In this document: positions 35,370-45,194 of the stretch, piece by piece
How positions within the stretch are numbered: the first letter of the stretch is position 1
Layout of the letters: each line of letters starts with the position of its first letter
Source of the DNA: Actinomycetota bacterium
Lineage (GTDB): Bacteria; Actinomycetota; Actinomycetes; Actinomycetales; Microbacteriaceae
Reading direction: 5' to 3'
Length of the DNA stretch: 64,000 nucleotides
Assembly (NCBI GenBank): GCA_018268515.1
Contig: JAFDWK010000010.1
Coordinates: 62,001 to 126,000, forward strand
Made by a program: the position numbers and the translations under genes
Notes under the pieces: model-generated
Told to the model about the DNA's origin: nothing
What the model saw: only the letters and a program-made list of their open reading frames with translations
The model's database searches: none

Positions 35370-37079
35370 ATGACCGACCACATCCACAACGCCGCGGAGC
35401 GACCCGAGGTGACCGAGGTGCGCGAGGCGGGCCGCACCACCGTTCTGGTGATCGGCGGCGGGATCAACGGCATCTCGACCTTCCGGGATCTCGCACTGCA
35501 GGGTGTCGACGTCGTCCTCGTCGAGCGCGGCGACTTCGCCTCCGGCGCTTCCTCGGCCTCGAGCCACATGATCCACGGCGGCATCCGCTACCTCGAGAAC
35601 GGCGAGTTCCGGCTCGTGAAGGAGTCCGTCACCGAGCGCAACGGCCTGATCAAGATCGCCCCGCACTACGTGAAGCCGCTCGAGACGACGATCCCGATCT
35701 ACTCCACGTTCTCCGGGATCCTGTCCGCGCCGCTGAGGTTCCTGACGCACAAGTCCGGCAAACCGCAGGAGCGCGGCGCCTTCCTGATCAAGATGGGGCT
35801 CACCATCTACGACACGTTCTCGCGTGACGGCGGCACGGTGCCGCGGCACAAGTTCCTCGGGCGCAAGAAGTCCCTGGCGGAGCTGCCCGCGATGGATCCG
35901 AAGATCAAGTACACCGCGACCTACTACGACGCGTCGATGCACGATCCGGAGCGCCTGGCTCTGGACGTCCTGCAGGACGGCCGCGCGGCGCACCCCGGCG
36001 CGCACGCCCTGAACTACGTCGAGGCCATCGGCCACGACGGTGAGGCGGTGCTCGTGCGCGACCGCGAGAGCGGCACCGAGTTCGCGATCGCCGCCGATGT
36101 GGTGGTGAACACCTCCGGGCCGTGGACCGACCTCACCAACGAGGCCATGGGCGAGCTGACCCGGTTCATGGGCGGCACCAAGGGCTCGCACATCGTGCTG
36201 GACAACCCCGAGCTGCTCGCCGCGACCCGTGGCCGCGAGATCTTCTTCGAGCACTCCGACGGCCGCATCGTGCTGATCTACCCGCTCAAGGGCAAGGTCA
36301 TGGTCGGCACCACAGACATCGACGCCGATCCCCGCGAGGTGCCGCTGTGCACCGAGCAGGAGATCGACTACTTCTTCGACCTCGTGCACCACGTGTTCCC
36401 GACGATCGATGTGAACCGCGACCAGATCGTATACCGGTTCAGCGGGATCCGCCCGCTTCCCCGCCATGAGGACACCGCGCCCGGCTTCGTCTCGCGCGAC
36501 TACCGCGTCGAGGTCGACGACAGCCGCGCGGTCCCGCACCTCAGCCTGGTCGGCGGCAAGTGGACGACCTTCCGTGCACTCGGCGAGACGCTGTCCGACC
36601 GGATCCTCGAGCTGCTCGGCCGCACCCGGGTCGTCTCGACGCTCGGCCGCGCGATCGGCGGCGGCAAAGACTACCCGCAGGGCGATGGCGCACGCTCCGC
36701 CTGGATCTCTCAGCACCTGCCCGGGGCCGGCGAGCGGGCGGAGTCGCTGCTCACGCGCTACGGCACCCGCGCCGCCGAGGTGTGGCGGTACGTCGAGCAG
36801 GGCCCCGACGCCGCCCTCGCCGGCGGTCAGCTCTCGACGCGCGAACTCGAGTGGATGGTGCACAACGAGCTGATCGTGCGCCTCGAGGACGTGATCCTGC
36901 GCCGCACCAGCCTCGCCTTCACCGGCGACGTCACCGAGGAGATCCTCGAGGAGGTCGCCGAGGCGCTCGCGCCCCTGCTCGGATGGGATCGCGCCCGCAC
37001 CGCGCGCGAGATCGAGCTGACCCGCGACCTGCTGAACGCCCGGCACGGCCTGTCCCTCGTCGCCCGTACCCGCGGGTAG
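35370..37079 (+). CDS. glpD: Glycerol-3-phosphate dehydrogenase, aerobic
   Basis: 569 aa FAD enzyme oxidising glycerol-3-phosphate to dihydroxyacetone phosphate at the membrane. The FAD-binding motif TTVLVIGGGINGIS is near residue 25, then FASGASSASSHMIHGGIRYLE (GlpD signature), KGKVMVGTTDIDADP, and VGGKWTTFRALGE. Of two adjacent ATGs the second (35370) is six bases from AAGGAG and is preferred. First gene of the glycerol operon; stop is 86 bases before glpF. Confidence 0.95.
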   Translation: MTDHIHNAAERPEVTEVREAGRTTVLVIGGGINGISTFRDLALQGVDVVLVERGDFASGASSASSHMIHGGIRYLENGEFRLVKESVTERNGLIKIAPHYVKPLETTIPIYSTFSGILSAPLRFLTHKSGKPQERGAFLIKMGLTIYDTFSRDGGTVPRHKFLGRKKSLAELPAMDPKIKYTATYYDASMHDPERLALDVLQDGRAAHPGAHALNYVEAIGHDGEAVLVRDRESGTEFAIAADVVVNTSGPWTDLTNEAMGELTRFMGGTKGSHIVLDNPELLAATRGREIFFEHSDGRIVLIYPLKGKVMVGTTDIDADPREVPLCTEQEIDYFFDLVHHVFPTIDVNRDQIVYRFSGIRPLPRHEDTAPGFVSRDYRVEVDDSRAVPHLSLVGGKWTTFRALGETLSDRILELLGRTRVVSTLGRAIGGGKDYPQGDGARSAWISQHLPGAGERAESLLTRYGTRAAEVWRYVEQGPDAALAGGQLSTRELEWMVHNELIVRLEDVILRRTSLAFTGDVTEEILEEVAEALAPLLGWDRARTAREIELTRDLLNARHGLSLVARTRG

Positions 37080-37165
37080 CGAGGATCCCCGCCGCCCTCA
37101 TCGGCGTCCACCCATAACACCGCACCGGCAGAGGGGCCGATGCTCTGCGAAAGGTCAATGGAGAC

Positions 37166-37921
37166 ATGACTGAGGTCAACCTCGGACTCTACTTCCTGTC
37201 CGAACTCGTCGGTACGGCGATGCTGCTCCTACTCGGTTGCGGTGTCGTCGCCAACGTCGCCCTCGCGAAGAACAAGGGCTTCAACGGCGGCTTCCTGATG
37301 GTCAACTGGGGATGGGGTCTGGCGGTCTTCGCCGGTGTGCTCGTCTCCACCTATTCGGGCGCGATCCTGAACCCGGCGGTGGGACTCGGCCTGCTGGTCG
37401 CGAACAAGATCAGCTTCACCCAGTTCCTGGTCGCCACCGGAGCCGAGCTGCTCGGTGCCATCATCGGCGCCATGCTCTGCTGGCTCGCGTACAAGCAGCA
37501 CTTCGACGAGGAGCCCGACCCGGCCAACAAGCTCGGCGTCTTCTCGACGGGCCCCGCGATCCGCTCCTACGGCTGGAACCTGATCACCGAGATCATCGGC
37601 ACGTTCGTCCTCGTCTTCACCGTGCTGGCATTCGCCGACTCCGGAGACATCAAGGTCGGAACCCCCGGAGGCCTCGGCCCGCTCACGGCCCTGCCCGTAG
37701 CCCTCATCGTGGTCGCGATCGGCGCCTCCCTCGGTGGCCCGACCGGATACGCCATCAACCCCGCCCGTGACCTCGGCCCCCGCATCGCGCACGCGATCCT
37801 TCCGATCAAGGGCAAGGGTTCGAGCGACTGGGCCTACTCGTGGGTGCCTGTCGTCGGCCCGCTGATCGGCGGTGCGATCGCCGCGCTCGCCGCGAACGTC
37901 CTGCTGCACTTCGTCCACTGA
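37166..37921 (+). CDS. glpF: Glycerol facilitator (MIP/aquaporin family)
   Basis: 251 aa, six membrane spans and two pore half-helices with NPA motifs at about residues 69-71 (ILNPAVG) and 197-199 ([10 protein letters not shown]). The Asp after the second NPAR is the mark of glycerol-conducting members. It also has [14 protein letters not shown]. It lets glycerol cross the membrane for GlpK. Lies between glpD and glpK. Confidence 0.94.
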   Translation: MTEVNLGLYFLSELVGTAMLLLLGCGVVANVALAKNKGFNGGFLMVNWGWGLAVFAGVLVSTYSGAILNPAVGLGLLVANKISFTQFLVATGAELLGAIIGAMLCWLAYKQHFDEEPDPANKLGVFSTGPAIRSYGWNLITEIIGTFVLVFTVLAFADSGDIKVGTPGGLGPLTALPVALIVVAIGASLGGPTGYAINPARDLGPRIAHAILPIKGKGSSDWAYSWVPVVGPLIGGAIAALAANVLLHFVH

Positions 37922-37952
37922 CCCGAAACCGCGATTCAAAGGAGAACAGCAC

Positions 37953-39467
37953 ATGGCTGACTACATCATCGCCATCGACCAGGGCACGACCTCCAGCCGC
38001 GCCATCATCTTCGATCGGAAGGGCAGCATCATCGCCACCGGTCAGAAGGAGCACGAGCAGATCCTGCCGCAGGCCGGCTGGGTCGAGCACGACGCGTCCG
38101 AGATCTGGGCGAACGTCCAGGAGGTCATCGGCCTCGCTCTCAGCCGCGCGCACCTGACCCGCCACGACATCGCTGCGGTCGGCATCACCAACCAGCGCGA
38201 GACCGCGGTGGTCTGGGACAAGACCACCGGCAAGCCGGTGTACAACGCGATCGTGTGGCAGGACACCCGCACCCAGCCCATCGTCGACCGTCTCGCCGCC
38301 GACGGCGGCGTCGAGCGGTTCAAGCCGATCGTCGGCCTGCCGCTGGCGACCTACTTCTCCGGCACCAAGATCGCCTGGATCCTGGAGAACGTCGAGGGCG
38401 CGCGCGCCAAGGCAGAGGCCGGGGACCTGCTGTTCGGCACCACGGACAGCTGGGTGCTGTGGAACCTCACCGGCGGGGTGAACGGCGGCGTGCACGCAAC
38501 CGACGTCACCAACGCCTCGCGCACCATGTTCATGGACCTCGAGACGCTGCAGTGGCGCGACGACATCCTCGAGGCCTTCGGGGTCCCGAAGTCGATGATG
38601 CCGTCGATCCGCTCCTCCTCCGAGGTGTACGGCGCCGCGGAGAGCTCCTCGCTGCTGCGGGAGACCCCGATCGCCGGCATCCTGGGCGATCAGCAGGCGG
38701 CGACCTTCGGTCAGGCGGCGTTCAACTCCGGCGAGAGCAAGAACACCTACGGCACGGGCTGCTTCCTGATCTTCAACACGGGTGAGGAGATCGTCCACTC
38801 GAAGAACGGGCTGCTCACCACCGTCGGCTACAAGCTCGGCGACGGCCCGACCCACTATGCGCTGGAGGGCTCGATCGCGGTCACCGGGTCCCTCATCCAG
38901 TGGCTGCGCGACCAGCTCGGCATCATCGACTCCGCCCCCGAGGTGGAGGAGCTGGCCCGGCAGGTCGAGGACAACGGCGGCGTGTACATCGTGCCGGCGT
39001 TCTCGGGCCTGTTCGCGCCGTACTGGCGTCCGGACGCCCGCGGCGCGATCGTGGGTCTCACCCGCTACGCGAACAAGAACCACATCGCGCGTGCGGCCCT
39101 GGAGGCCGTGGCCTTCCAGACCCGCGACGTGCTCGACGCGGTCAACGCCGACGCCGGGGTGGACCTCACCGAGCTCAAGGTCGACGGCGGCATGGTCGCG
39201 AACGATGCGCTCATGCAGTTCCAGGCCGACGTGCTCGGCGTGCCGGTGGTCCGCCCGGTGGTCGCCGAGACGACCGCACTCGGCGCCGCCTACGCGGCCG
39301 GACTCGCCGTCGGGTTCTGGAGCGGCCTGGACGACCTCTCCGCCAACTGGCAGGAGGACCGCCGCTGGGAGCCGAGCATGGACGCCGCCGAGCGCGACCG
39401 CCAGCTGCGGCTGTGGCGAAAGGCCGTCACCAAGTCGATGGACTGGGTCGACGACGACGTGAAGTGA
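37953..39467 (+). CDS. glpK: Glycerol kinase
   Basis: 504 aa FGGY-family kinase making glycerol-3-phosphate. [19 protein letters not shown] at the N-terminus, [30 protein letters not shown], and [13 protein letters not shown] with [11 protein letters not shown] are diagnostic. AAAGGAG lies before the ATG at 37953, 31 bases after glpF. A strong hairpin with a T-rich end follows. Confidence 0.97.
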   Translation: MADYIIAIDQGTTSSRAIIFDRKGSIIATGQKEHEQILPQAGWVEHDASEIWANVQEVIGLALSRAHLTRHDIAAVGITNQRETAVVWDKTTGKPVYNAIVWQDTRTQPIVDRLAADGGVERFKPIVGLPLATYFSGTKIAWILENVEGARAKAEAGDLLFGTTDSWVLWNLTGGVNGGVHATDVTNASRTMFMDLETLQWRDDILEAFGVPKSMMPSIRSSSEVYGAAESSSLLRETPIAGILGDQQAATFGQAAFNSGESKNTYGTGCFLIFNTGEEIVHSKNGLLTTVGYKLGDGPTHYALEGSIAVTGSLIQWLRDQLGIIDSAPEVEELARQVEDNGGVYIVPAFSGLFAPYWRPDARGAIVGLTRYANKNHIARAALEAVAFQTRDVLDAVNADAGVDLTELKVDGGMVANDALMQFQADVLGVPVVRPVVAETTALGAAYAAGLAVGFWSGLDDLSANWQEDRRWEPSMDAAERDRQLRLWRKAVTKSMDWVDDDVK

Positions 39468-39479
39468 CCTGAACGCCAG

Positions 39480-39515
39480 GGCGGGCCCGGAGGATTCCTC
39501 CGGGCCCGCCTTCTT
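39480..39515 (+). terminator. Terminator of the glycerol operon
   Basis: A roughly 14-bp GC stem (GGCGGGCCCGGAGG and complement) with a tiny loop, followed by TTCTT. The best intrinsic terminator in the window. Confidence 0.88.
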
Positions 39516-39521
39516 CGCGTC

Positions 39522-39600
39522 ACGCGCGAGACATCATCTCTCGCATGAGACACACCTGCTGACGTGGTGTCTCGTGCAGGATGTGGTTTCTCGGGGCAGG
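39522..39600. repeat. Intergenic GAGAC/GTCTC element, copy C
   Basis: Starts GCGCGAGACATC. It contains CTCTCGCATGAGACACACC and GTGGTGTCTCGTGCAGG, and ends GGTTTCTCGGGGCAGG. Same design and end as copies A and B, between convergent glpK and ffh. Confidence 0.6.
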
Positions 39601-39611
39601 CTGCGATCAGG

Positions 39612-41162
39612 TCAGTTCTTGCCGAAGAGCTTCTGGATCTCGGCCATGTCGGCCTCGGTCGGCGCCTTCTGACCGCCCAGGCCGAACCCGGATCCGGTCG
39701 CGGTCTGGCCGTTCGGCAGCCCCGCGTTCTCGGCGGCGCGCTTGGCAGGGTTGCCCGACCGGGATCCGGATCCCCTGCCCTTCTTCCCGCGCTTCGCGGA
39801 GGCACCGGGGCGCCCCATACCGGGGACCGGCCCCATGCCAGGGATGTTCGGGGTGCCACCGCGGGCGACCGTCTTCATCATCTTCGCGGCCTGCTCGAAA
39901 CGCTGCACGAGCTGGTTCACGTCGGTGACCGTCATGCCCGATCCGCGCGCGATGCGCAACCGCCGCGAGCCGTTGAGCACCTTGGGGTTGCGGCGCTCCC
40001 CCGGCGTCATCGAGCGGATGATCGCCTCGGTGCGGTCGATCTCGCGCTCGTCGAAGTCCTCGAGCTGCTGCTTCATCTGGCCCATGCCCGGGAGCATCCC
40101 GAGCATCTTCTTCATCGAGCCCATCTTCTTCAGCTGCTGCATCTGCTCGAGGAAGTCTTCGAGGGTGAAGGTCTCGGTGGCGAGCTTCTCCGCGACCTTG
40201 AGCGCCTCGGCTTCATCGAACGCGCTCTGCGCCTGCTCGATGAGCGTGAGGATGTCGCCGAGGTCGAGGATGCGGCTCGCCATGCGGTCGGGATGGAACG
40301 GCTCGAGGTCGTCGAGCCCCTCGCCCGTCGAGGCGAACATGATCGGGCGACCGGTGACCGAGGCGACCGAGAGCGCAGCGCCGCCGCGGGCGTCGCCGTC
40401 GAGCTTGGAGAGCACCACGCCGGTGAAGTCGACGCCGTCCTGGAACGCCTTGGCCGTGTTCACGGCATCCTGACCGATCATCGCGTCGATGACGAACAGC
40501 ACCTCGTCGGGATCCACCGCGCGGCGGATGTCCGAAGCCTGCTTCATGAGCTCGGCATCGACGCCGAGGCGTCCGGCGGTGTCGATGATGACGATGTCGT
40601 GCTGCTGCCGGCGCGCGTGCTCGACGCCGTCACGCGACACCCGCACGGGATCGCCGACGCCGTTGCCCGGCTCGGGGGCGTAGATGGTCGCGCCGGCCTG
40701 CTCGGCGACGACGGTGAGCTGGGTCACCGCGTTCGGGCGCTGCAGGTCTGCGGCGACGAGCAAGGGGGTGTGCCCCTCGCCCTGCAGCTGTTTCGCGAGC
40801 TTTCCGGCGAAGGTCGTCTTCCCGGATCCCTGGAGGCCGGCGAGCATGATGACGGTCGGCGGGTTCTTCGCGAACTCGAGCCGGCGCTGCTCGCCGCCGA
40901 GGATCGCGATGAGCTCCTCGTTGACGATCTGCACGACCTGCTGCGCCGGGTTCAGCGCCTTGTTCACCTCGTCGCCGAGCGCGCGCTCGCGCACCTTCGC
41001 GGTGAAGTCCTTGACGACCGGCAGGGCGACGTCGGCGTCGAGCAGCGCCCGCCGGATCTCGCGGACGGTGCCGTCGACGTCGGCGGCGGACAGCTTGCCC
41101 TTCGTGCGCAGGTTGCGGAAGGTCTCGGTGAGCCGATCGGAGAGCGTGCCAAATGTAGCCAT
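39612..41162 (-). CDS. ffh: Signal recognition particle protein
   Basis: 516 aa. Binds signal peptides and 4.5S RNA and docks with FtsY. N domain, then G domain with P-loop GLQGSGKTT (109-116) and DTAGRLGVD, then a Met-rich M domain (QMQQLKKMGSMKKMLGMLPGMGQMK) with the RNA-binding SRRLRIARGSGM. A Gly/Lys/Arg-rich tail of about 70 residues is actinobacterial. A TAGAAT -10-like box lies ten bases before the ATG. Confidence 0.96.
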   Translation of the reverse strand: MATFGTLSDRLTETFRNLRTKGKLSAADVDGTVREIRRALLDADVALPVVKDFTAKVRERALGDEVNKALNPAQQVVQIVNEELIAILGGEQRRLEFAKNPPTVIMLAGLQGSGKTTFAGKLAKQLQGEGHTPLLVAADLQRPNAVTQLTVVAEQAGATIYAPEPGNGVGDPVRVSRDGVEHARRQQHDIVIIDTAGRLGVDAELMKQASDIRRAVDPDEVLFVIDAMIGQDAVNTAKAFQDGVDFTGVVLSKLDGDARGGAALSVASVTGRPIMFASTGEGLDDLEPFHPDRMASRILDLGDILTLIEQAQSAFDEAEALKVAEKLATETFTLEDFLEQMQQLKKMGSMKKMLGMLPGMGQMKQQLEDFDEREIDRTEAIIRSMTPGERRNPKVLNGSRRLRIARGSGMTVTDVNQLVQRFEQAAKMMKTVARGGTPNIPGMGPVPGMGRPGASAKRGKKGRGSGSRSGNPAKRAAENAGLPNGQTATGSGFGLGGQKAPTEADMAEIQKLFGKN

Positions 41163-41206
41163 GGTGCTCAAGATTCTACGCGAGCGGATCCCCCGCCCGC
41201 GGCGCA

Positions 41207-41794
41207 TCAGCCCCAGTGCAGATCGGTGATCCGCGGCAGCGCGTGCTGCAGCTGCGCGAGCGGCGAGCCGTGACCGGCGCCGCCCTCCGCCCAGACGCGC
41301 AGCGACGAGAGCACCACGACCGCGTAGGCCGCGCCGAGCACGTCGGCCCGGATGCGTTCGACGCCCGCGCCGCGTGCGGCCTCGGCCAGGGCCGCGGCCA
41401 GCCGCCCCTGTCGCAGGGCGGACTCGCGCAGCAGCTCCTCGACGAGCCCCATGGCCTGCGCGTTGCCGAACGCGAGGGCCAGCGGATCCGGCTCCATCCC
41501 CTCCAGGATGGCCGCGAGCACCGTCTCGATCCCGGCCGCGTCGACTCCCGCGCCCGGAACAGCGAGCGCCGCCATCGCACGGTCGAGACGCTCGTCGAAC
41601 CCCGACCAGAGCACATCGCTCTTGGACGAGAAGTAGTTGAAGAAGCTGGAACGGCTCACGCCGGCGCGCTGCGCGATGCCGGCGATCGAGGTGCCCTCGT
41701 ACCCGGATTCCAGGAACAGCTCGCAGGCCGCCTCGGCGATCGTCTCGCGCGAGGAGACCCGGGGGCGGCCGACGCCGCGGGCAGGGGTGGTCAC
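41207..41794 (-). CDS. TetR-family regulator
   Basis: 195 aa. N-terminal HTH (about 8-55: [50 protein letters not shown]); the ligand domain is divergent. The GTG at 41794 is chosen because TACGGT lies exactly six bases before it (leaderless), although the frame is open further. Divergent from lipB; an imperfect palindrome in the gap may be its operator. The regulated genes are unknown; lipB is a candidate only by position. Confidence 0.85.
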   Translation of the reverse strand: MTTPARGVGRPRVSSRETIAEAACELFLESGYEGTSIAGIAQRAGVSRSSFFNYFSSKSDVLWSGFDERLDRAMAALAVPGAGVDAAGIETVLAAILEGMEPDPLALAFGNAQAMGLVEELLRESALRQGRLAAALAEAARGAGVERIRADVLGAAYAVVVLSSLRVWAEGGAGHGSPLAQLQHALPRITDLHWG

Positions 41795-41800
41795 CCGGAC

Positions 41801-41806
41801 ACCGTA
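41801..41806 (-). promoter_or_regulatory. Leaderless -10 of the TetR gene
   Basis: TACGGT on the minus strand, six bases before the GTG at 41794. Confidence 0.45.
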
Positions 41807-41841
41807 TCGCGACGCGCCCACCCCGCCGTTCACCCCTATTA

Positions 41842-41856
41842 TTGAACCGCATACAA
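41842..41856. promoter_or_regulatory. Possible TetR operator upstream of lipB
   Basis: TTGAACCGCATACAA has TTG/CAA ends and partial inner symmetry, just downstream of a TATTAT -10-like box, in the divergent tetR-lipB gap. Only a candidate. Confidence 0.3.
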
Positions 41857-41879
41857 CAACTCGATCAGAAGGATCGGTC

Positions 41880-42521
41880 ATGCTCGACATCCAGACGGCG
41901 GGCCTCGCCCCCGACTTCGTCCCCTACCTCGACGGCTGGGAGCTGCAGCGCCGGGTCCACGCCGACGTCGTCGCCGGCACCCGCCCGGACACGCTGCTGC
42001 TCCTCGAGCACGAGGCTGTGTACACCGCGGGCAAGCGCACCGAGCCTCAGGAGCGCCCGCAGGACGGCACCCCCGTGGTCGATGTGGACCGCGGCGGCAA
42101 GATCACCTGGCACGGCCCGGGCCAGCTCGTCGGCTATCCGATCGTCCGTCTCCCGGAGCCCATGGACGTGGTCGCCCATGTCCGAAGGCTGGAGCGGCTG
42201 CTGATCGATGTGCTGCGCCCCCTGGGCGTGGACGGATACCAGGTCGAGGGCCGCAGCGGCGTGTGGGTGCGCCGGCCGCTCAGCGAGGACAAGGTCGCGG
42301 CGATCGGCGTGCGCGTGCAGCAGGGCGTGACCATGCACGGGTTCGCGATCAATTGCGACAACACCCTCGCCGGCTTCCGCGGCATCATCCCCTGCGGCAT
42401 CACCGACGCCGGCGTCACGACCGTCAGCGAGGTGATCGGCCGCGAGGTCTCCCCCGCCGACATCATCGATGCGGTCGCTGCCGCGTTCACCGCCGAGTAC
42501 GCGGCTGAGGTCGCCGCGTGA
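41880..42521 (+). CDS. lipB: Octanoyltransferase
   Basis: 213 aa. Transfers octanoyl groups from acyl-carrier protein to lipoyl domains. Family motifs: [32 protein letters not shown], the catalytic-type Lys in [10 protein letters not shown], and Cys in [14 protein letters not shown] (acyl acceptor, near 172). AAGGA lies before the ATG at 41880. It overlaps lipA by four bases (GTGA), so the two steps of lipoate synthesis are co-translated. Confidence 0.96.
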   Translation: MLDIQTAGLAPDFVPYLDGWELQRRVHADVVAGTRPDTLLLLEHEAVYTAGKRTEPQERPQDGTPVVDVDRGGKITWHGPGQLVGYPIVRLPEPMDVVAHVRRLERLLIDVLRPLGVDGYQVEGRSGVWVRRPLSEDKVAAIGVRVQQGVTMHGFAINCDNTLAGFRGIIPCGITDAGVTTVSEVIGREVSPADIIDAVAAAFTAEYAAEVAA

Positions 42522-43507
42522 GCGCCGCTCCCGAGGGCCGCAAGCTCCTGCGCCTGGAGATCCGCAACGCGGAGACGCCGATCGAGCGCAAGCCCGAGTG
42601 GATCAAGACCAAGGCGAGGATGGGCCCGGAGTACAAGGCCCTGCACTCGCTCGTGAAGGACGAGGGCCTGCACACGGTCTGCCAGGAGGCCGGCTGCCCC
42701 AACATCTTCGAGTGCTGGGAGGACAAGGAAGCGACGTTCCTCATCGGCGGGTCGCAGTGCACGCGCCGCTGCGACTTCTGCCAGATCGATACCGGCAAAC
42801 CCGACGCGTACGACACGGACGAACCGCGCCGTGTGGCCGAGAGCGTGCAGCAGATGGGATTGCGCTACGCCACGGTCACCAGCGTCGCCCGCGACGACCT
42901 CCCCGACACCGGCGCCTGGCTGAACGCCGAGACCGTGCGCAAGATCCACGAGCTCAACCCGAACACCGGTGTCGAGCTGCTGGCGAACGAGCACAACGCG
43001 GATCCGGCGTTCCTGGGGCAGATCTTCGACGCGCGTCCCGAGGTGTTCGCGCACAACGTGGAGACTGTGCCTCGCATCTTCAAGCGGATCCGGCCGGCGT
43101 TCAAGTACGAGCGTTCGCTGAATGTGATCACGCAGGGCCACGAGGCGGGGCTCATCACGAAGTCGAACCTCATCCTCGGTATGGGCGAGGAGCCGGAGGA
43201 GGTCGTGCACGCGCTGCAGGACCTGCACGACGCGGGCTGCGACATCATCACGATCACGCAGTACCTGCGCCCCACGCCCCGTCACCTTCCGGTGTCGCGC
43301 TGGGTGAAGCCCGACGAGTTCGTCGCGTTCAAGGAGGAGGCGGAGCGGATCGGGTTCCTCGGTGTGCTCGCGGGGCCCCTGGTGCGCTCCTCGTACCGCG
43401 CCGGCCGTCTGTGGGCGCAGTCCATGGTGTCGAAGGGTCGCGGGATCCCGCCGCATCTGGCGCACATCGCCGAGAGCGCGGACCTCGGCTTCGCCCAGGC
43501 TGTCTGA
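42518..43507 (+). CDS. lipA: Lipoyl synthase
   Basis: 329 aa radical-SAM enzyme inserting two sulfurs into octanoyl chains. Auxiliary cluster Cys lie in [12 protein letters not shown] (about 55-66). The radical-[11 protein letters not shown] is at about 81-88, and the C-terminal RSSY Ser serves the auxiliary cluster. GTG start inside the lipB stop. A strong hairpin follows in the downstream repeat-rich gap. Confidence 0.97.
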   Translation: MSAAPEGRKLLRLEIRNAETPIERKPEWIKTKARMGPEYKALHSLVKDEGLHTVCQEAGCPNIFECWEDKEATFLIGGSQCTRRCDFCQIDTGKPDAYDTDEPRRVAESVQQMGLRYATVTSVARDDLPDTGAWLNAETVRKIHELNPNTGVELLANEHNADPAFLGQIFDARPEVFAHNVETVPRIFKRIRPAFKYERSLNVITQGHEAGLITKSNLILGMGEEPEEVVHALQDLHDAGCDIITITQYLRPTPRHLPVSRWVKPDEFVAFKEEAERIGFLGVLAGPLVRSSYRAGRLWAQSMVSKGRGIPPHLAHIAESADLGFAQAV

Positions 43508-43520
43508 CCTGCCGTTCCGA

Positions 43521-43632
43521 GGTCGTTGAGCGAGCCCGGAGCTCCCGCGAGGAGCGGGACGCGGCCCCCCCTCGGGGAGGCCGCGTCCCGTGCCGGCCGG
43601 CTTGGGCCGGTCCTGAGCCTGCCGAAGGGCGC
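43521..43632. repeat. Composite repeat region with strong hairpin after lipA
   Basis: Contains GGTCGTTGAGCGAGC (43521-43535). An 11-bp stem hairpin GGGACGCGGCC/GGCCGCGTCCC follows (43556-43589). A diverged copy of the dispersed palindrome found in rimM (43609-43630) closes it. It probably also terminates lipA and the convergent gene. Confidence 0.6.
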
Positions 43633-43660
43633 TCGACGATCCCCCGGGATGAGCCCTGCG

Positions 43661-44161
43661 TCAGTCGGCGCTCATGACCGACAGCACCGAGCCGTCGGAT
43701 CCGAAGTTCACCAGCAGCACGTCGTCATCGCCGTCGGCATCGAGCGTGTACTCGAGCACCGCGAACGGCTCGCTGCCACCGTGCTCGTCCACGAGCAGCG
43801 TCATGCTCATCAGCCGCAGCGAGCGGATGATGTCGACGGCCGCGTCGCCGCTCACGTCGACCAGGTAGTCGTTCAGCTCATCGCCGTAGGCCTCCTGCTG
43901 CTGCAGGATGTACTCCGTGACCTCGCTCGTGCGGTCGTCAACCTCGGAGAGCATCCCGCGACGCGCCTTGTCGTCGATGTCCTCGAGCCCCGAGACGAAT
44001 GCGGCGGCGATGTCGAGCGACTCGCCGGAGACGTCCTCCTGGTCGGGCGCCGTCAGATCGACGGTCAGGGCGTGGTCGCCGAACTCCACCGTCTCGGACC
44101 AGAAGATCGATCCGTCCGGTCCCGAGGACAGCAGTCCGAAGAAGTCGTGTTCGATCGCCAT
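43661..44161 (-). CDS. DUF2004-like acidic protein
   Basis: 166 aa, strongly acidic and soluble, no signal or membrane segment. The opening IEHDFFGLLSSGPDGSIFWSETVEFGDHALTVDL and the C-terminal YTLDADGDDDVLLVNFGSDGS resemble the DUF2004 family; function unknown. TATAGC lies just upstream of the ATG and may be its -10. The gene is separated from ftsY by 79 bases. Confidence 0.6.
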   Translation of the reverse strand: MAIEHDFFGLLSSGPDGSIFWSETVEFGDHALTVDLTAPDQEDVSGESLDIAAAFVSGLEDIDDKARRGMLSEVDDRTSEVTEYILQQQEAYGDELNDYLVDVSGDAAVDIIRSLRLMSMTLLVDEHGGSEPFAVLEYTLDADGDDDVLLVNFGSDGSVLSVMSAD

Positions 44162-44240
44162 AGGGCTATAAAACCAGCCTTGCGCGCAGGGCGGTAGTCC
44201 GTCGCGCGCGTGCCGTCCGCCGGTTCGGCGTCACCACGGT

Positions 44241-45116
44241 TCAGGACCCGACGAGCGCCTGCACGAACACGTGCGGCGTGAAGCCGGTGAGGTCGTCGAT
44301 GCCCTCGCCCTGGCCGAGCAGCTTCACCGGGATGCCGGTGCGCTCCTGCACCGCCAGCACGAAACCGCCCTTCGCCGAGCCGTCGAGCTTGGTGAGCACG
44401 AGCCCGGTGACCCCCGCGTGCTCGAGGAACGCCTCCGCCTGCAGGACGCCGTTCTGACCGGTCGTCGCGTCGAGCACGAGCAGCACCTCGCTGATCGGCG
44501 CCTGCTTCTCCACGACGCGGCGGATCTTGCTCAGCTCATCCATCAGCCCGCCCTTGGTGTGCAGGCGCCCCGCGGTGTCGATGATCACGATCTCGGTGCC
44601 CTCGCGCTTGGCGTAGTCCACGGTCTGGAACGCGACCGACGCCGGATCCTGACCGTGCTGCTGCGGGCGCACGATCGCGGCTCCCGCACGCTGCGCCCAC
44701 GTCGCCAGCTGCTCGACCGCGGCGGCGCGGAACGTGTCCGCGGCACCGACGACGACGGAGCGCTGGTAGCCGCGCAGGAACTTGGTGAACTTGCCGATCG
44801 TGGTGGTCTTGCCGACCCCGTTCACGCCGACCACGAGCACCACGGCCGGCCGCTCGGTGAGCTTCAGCGTGGTGTCGAACTTCGCGAAGTGCTCCTCGAG
44901 CGTCTCCCGGAGCATCCGCTGCAGGTCTTTCGGATCCGTCGTGCGGTATCTGTCGACCTTGGCGCGCAGCTCATCGACCAGGCGTTCGGTGATGTCGGGG
45001 CCGAAATCGGCCGTGAGCAGCGCCGCCTCGAGGTCGTCCCAGGTGTCCTCGTCGATCGTGGGCTTGACGAACATGCCGCGCAGCGCACGACCGAGGGACC
45101 AGGACTTCTCCGCCAT
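44241..45116 (-). CDS. ftsY: Signal recognition particle receptor
   Basis: 291 aa. NG-domain GTPase receiving SRP-ribosome complexes at the membrane. P-loop GVNGVGKTT at 97-105, ADTFRAAAVEQL, DTAGRLHTK and TKLDGSAKGG. It lacks the long acidic A domain of E. coli FtsY, as usual in actinobacteria, and starts almost directly at the N domain. TAGGCT six bases before the ATG, with GGAGG between, gives the promoter. Downstream of smc. Confidence 0.96.
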   Translation of the reverse strand: MAEKSWSLGRALRGMFVKPTIDEDTWDDLEAALLTADFGPDITERLVDELRAKVDRYRTTDPKDLQRMLRETLEEHFAKFDTTLKLTERPAVVLVVGVNGVGKTTTIGKFTKFLRGYQRSVVVGAADTFRAAAVEQLATWAQRAGAAIVRPQQHGQDPASVAFQTVDYAKREGTEIVIIDTAGRLHTKGGLMDELSKIRRVVEKQAPISEVLLVLDATTGQNGVLQAEAFLEHAGVTGLVLTKLDGSAKGGFVLAVQERTGIPVKLLGQGEGIDDLTGFTPHVFVQALVGS

Positions 45117-45122
45117 GCCTCC

Positions 45123-45128
45123 AGCCTA
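45123..45128 (-). promoter_or_regulatory. Leaderless -10 of ftsY
   Basis: TAGGCT on the minus strand, six bases before the ATG at 45116. Confidence 0.45.
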
Positions 45129-45194
45129 CGGGGAGCGGCCCGGCGGATCCGGCGTGTTCGCCGACGGCACGCGGTCGGCCGTCGATGCGCAGGC

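Noticed and set aside
34299..37046. Open frame extending the SorC-like regulator across glpD
   Set aside because: The part beyond 35261 is the antisense of glpD. A good ATG with AAGGG and an operator lies at 35261.
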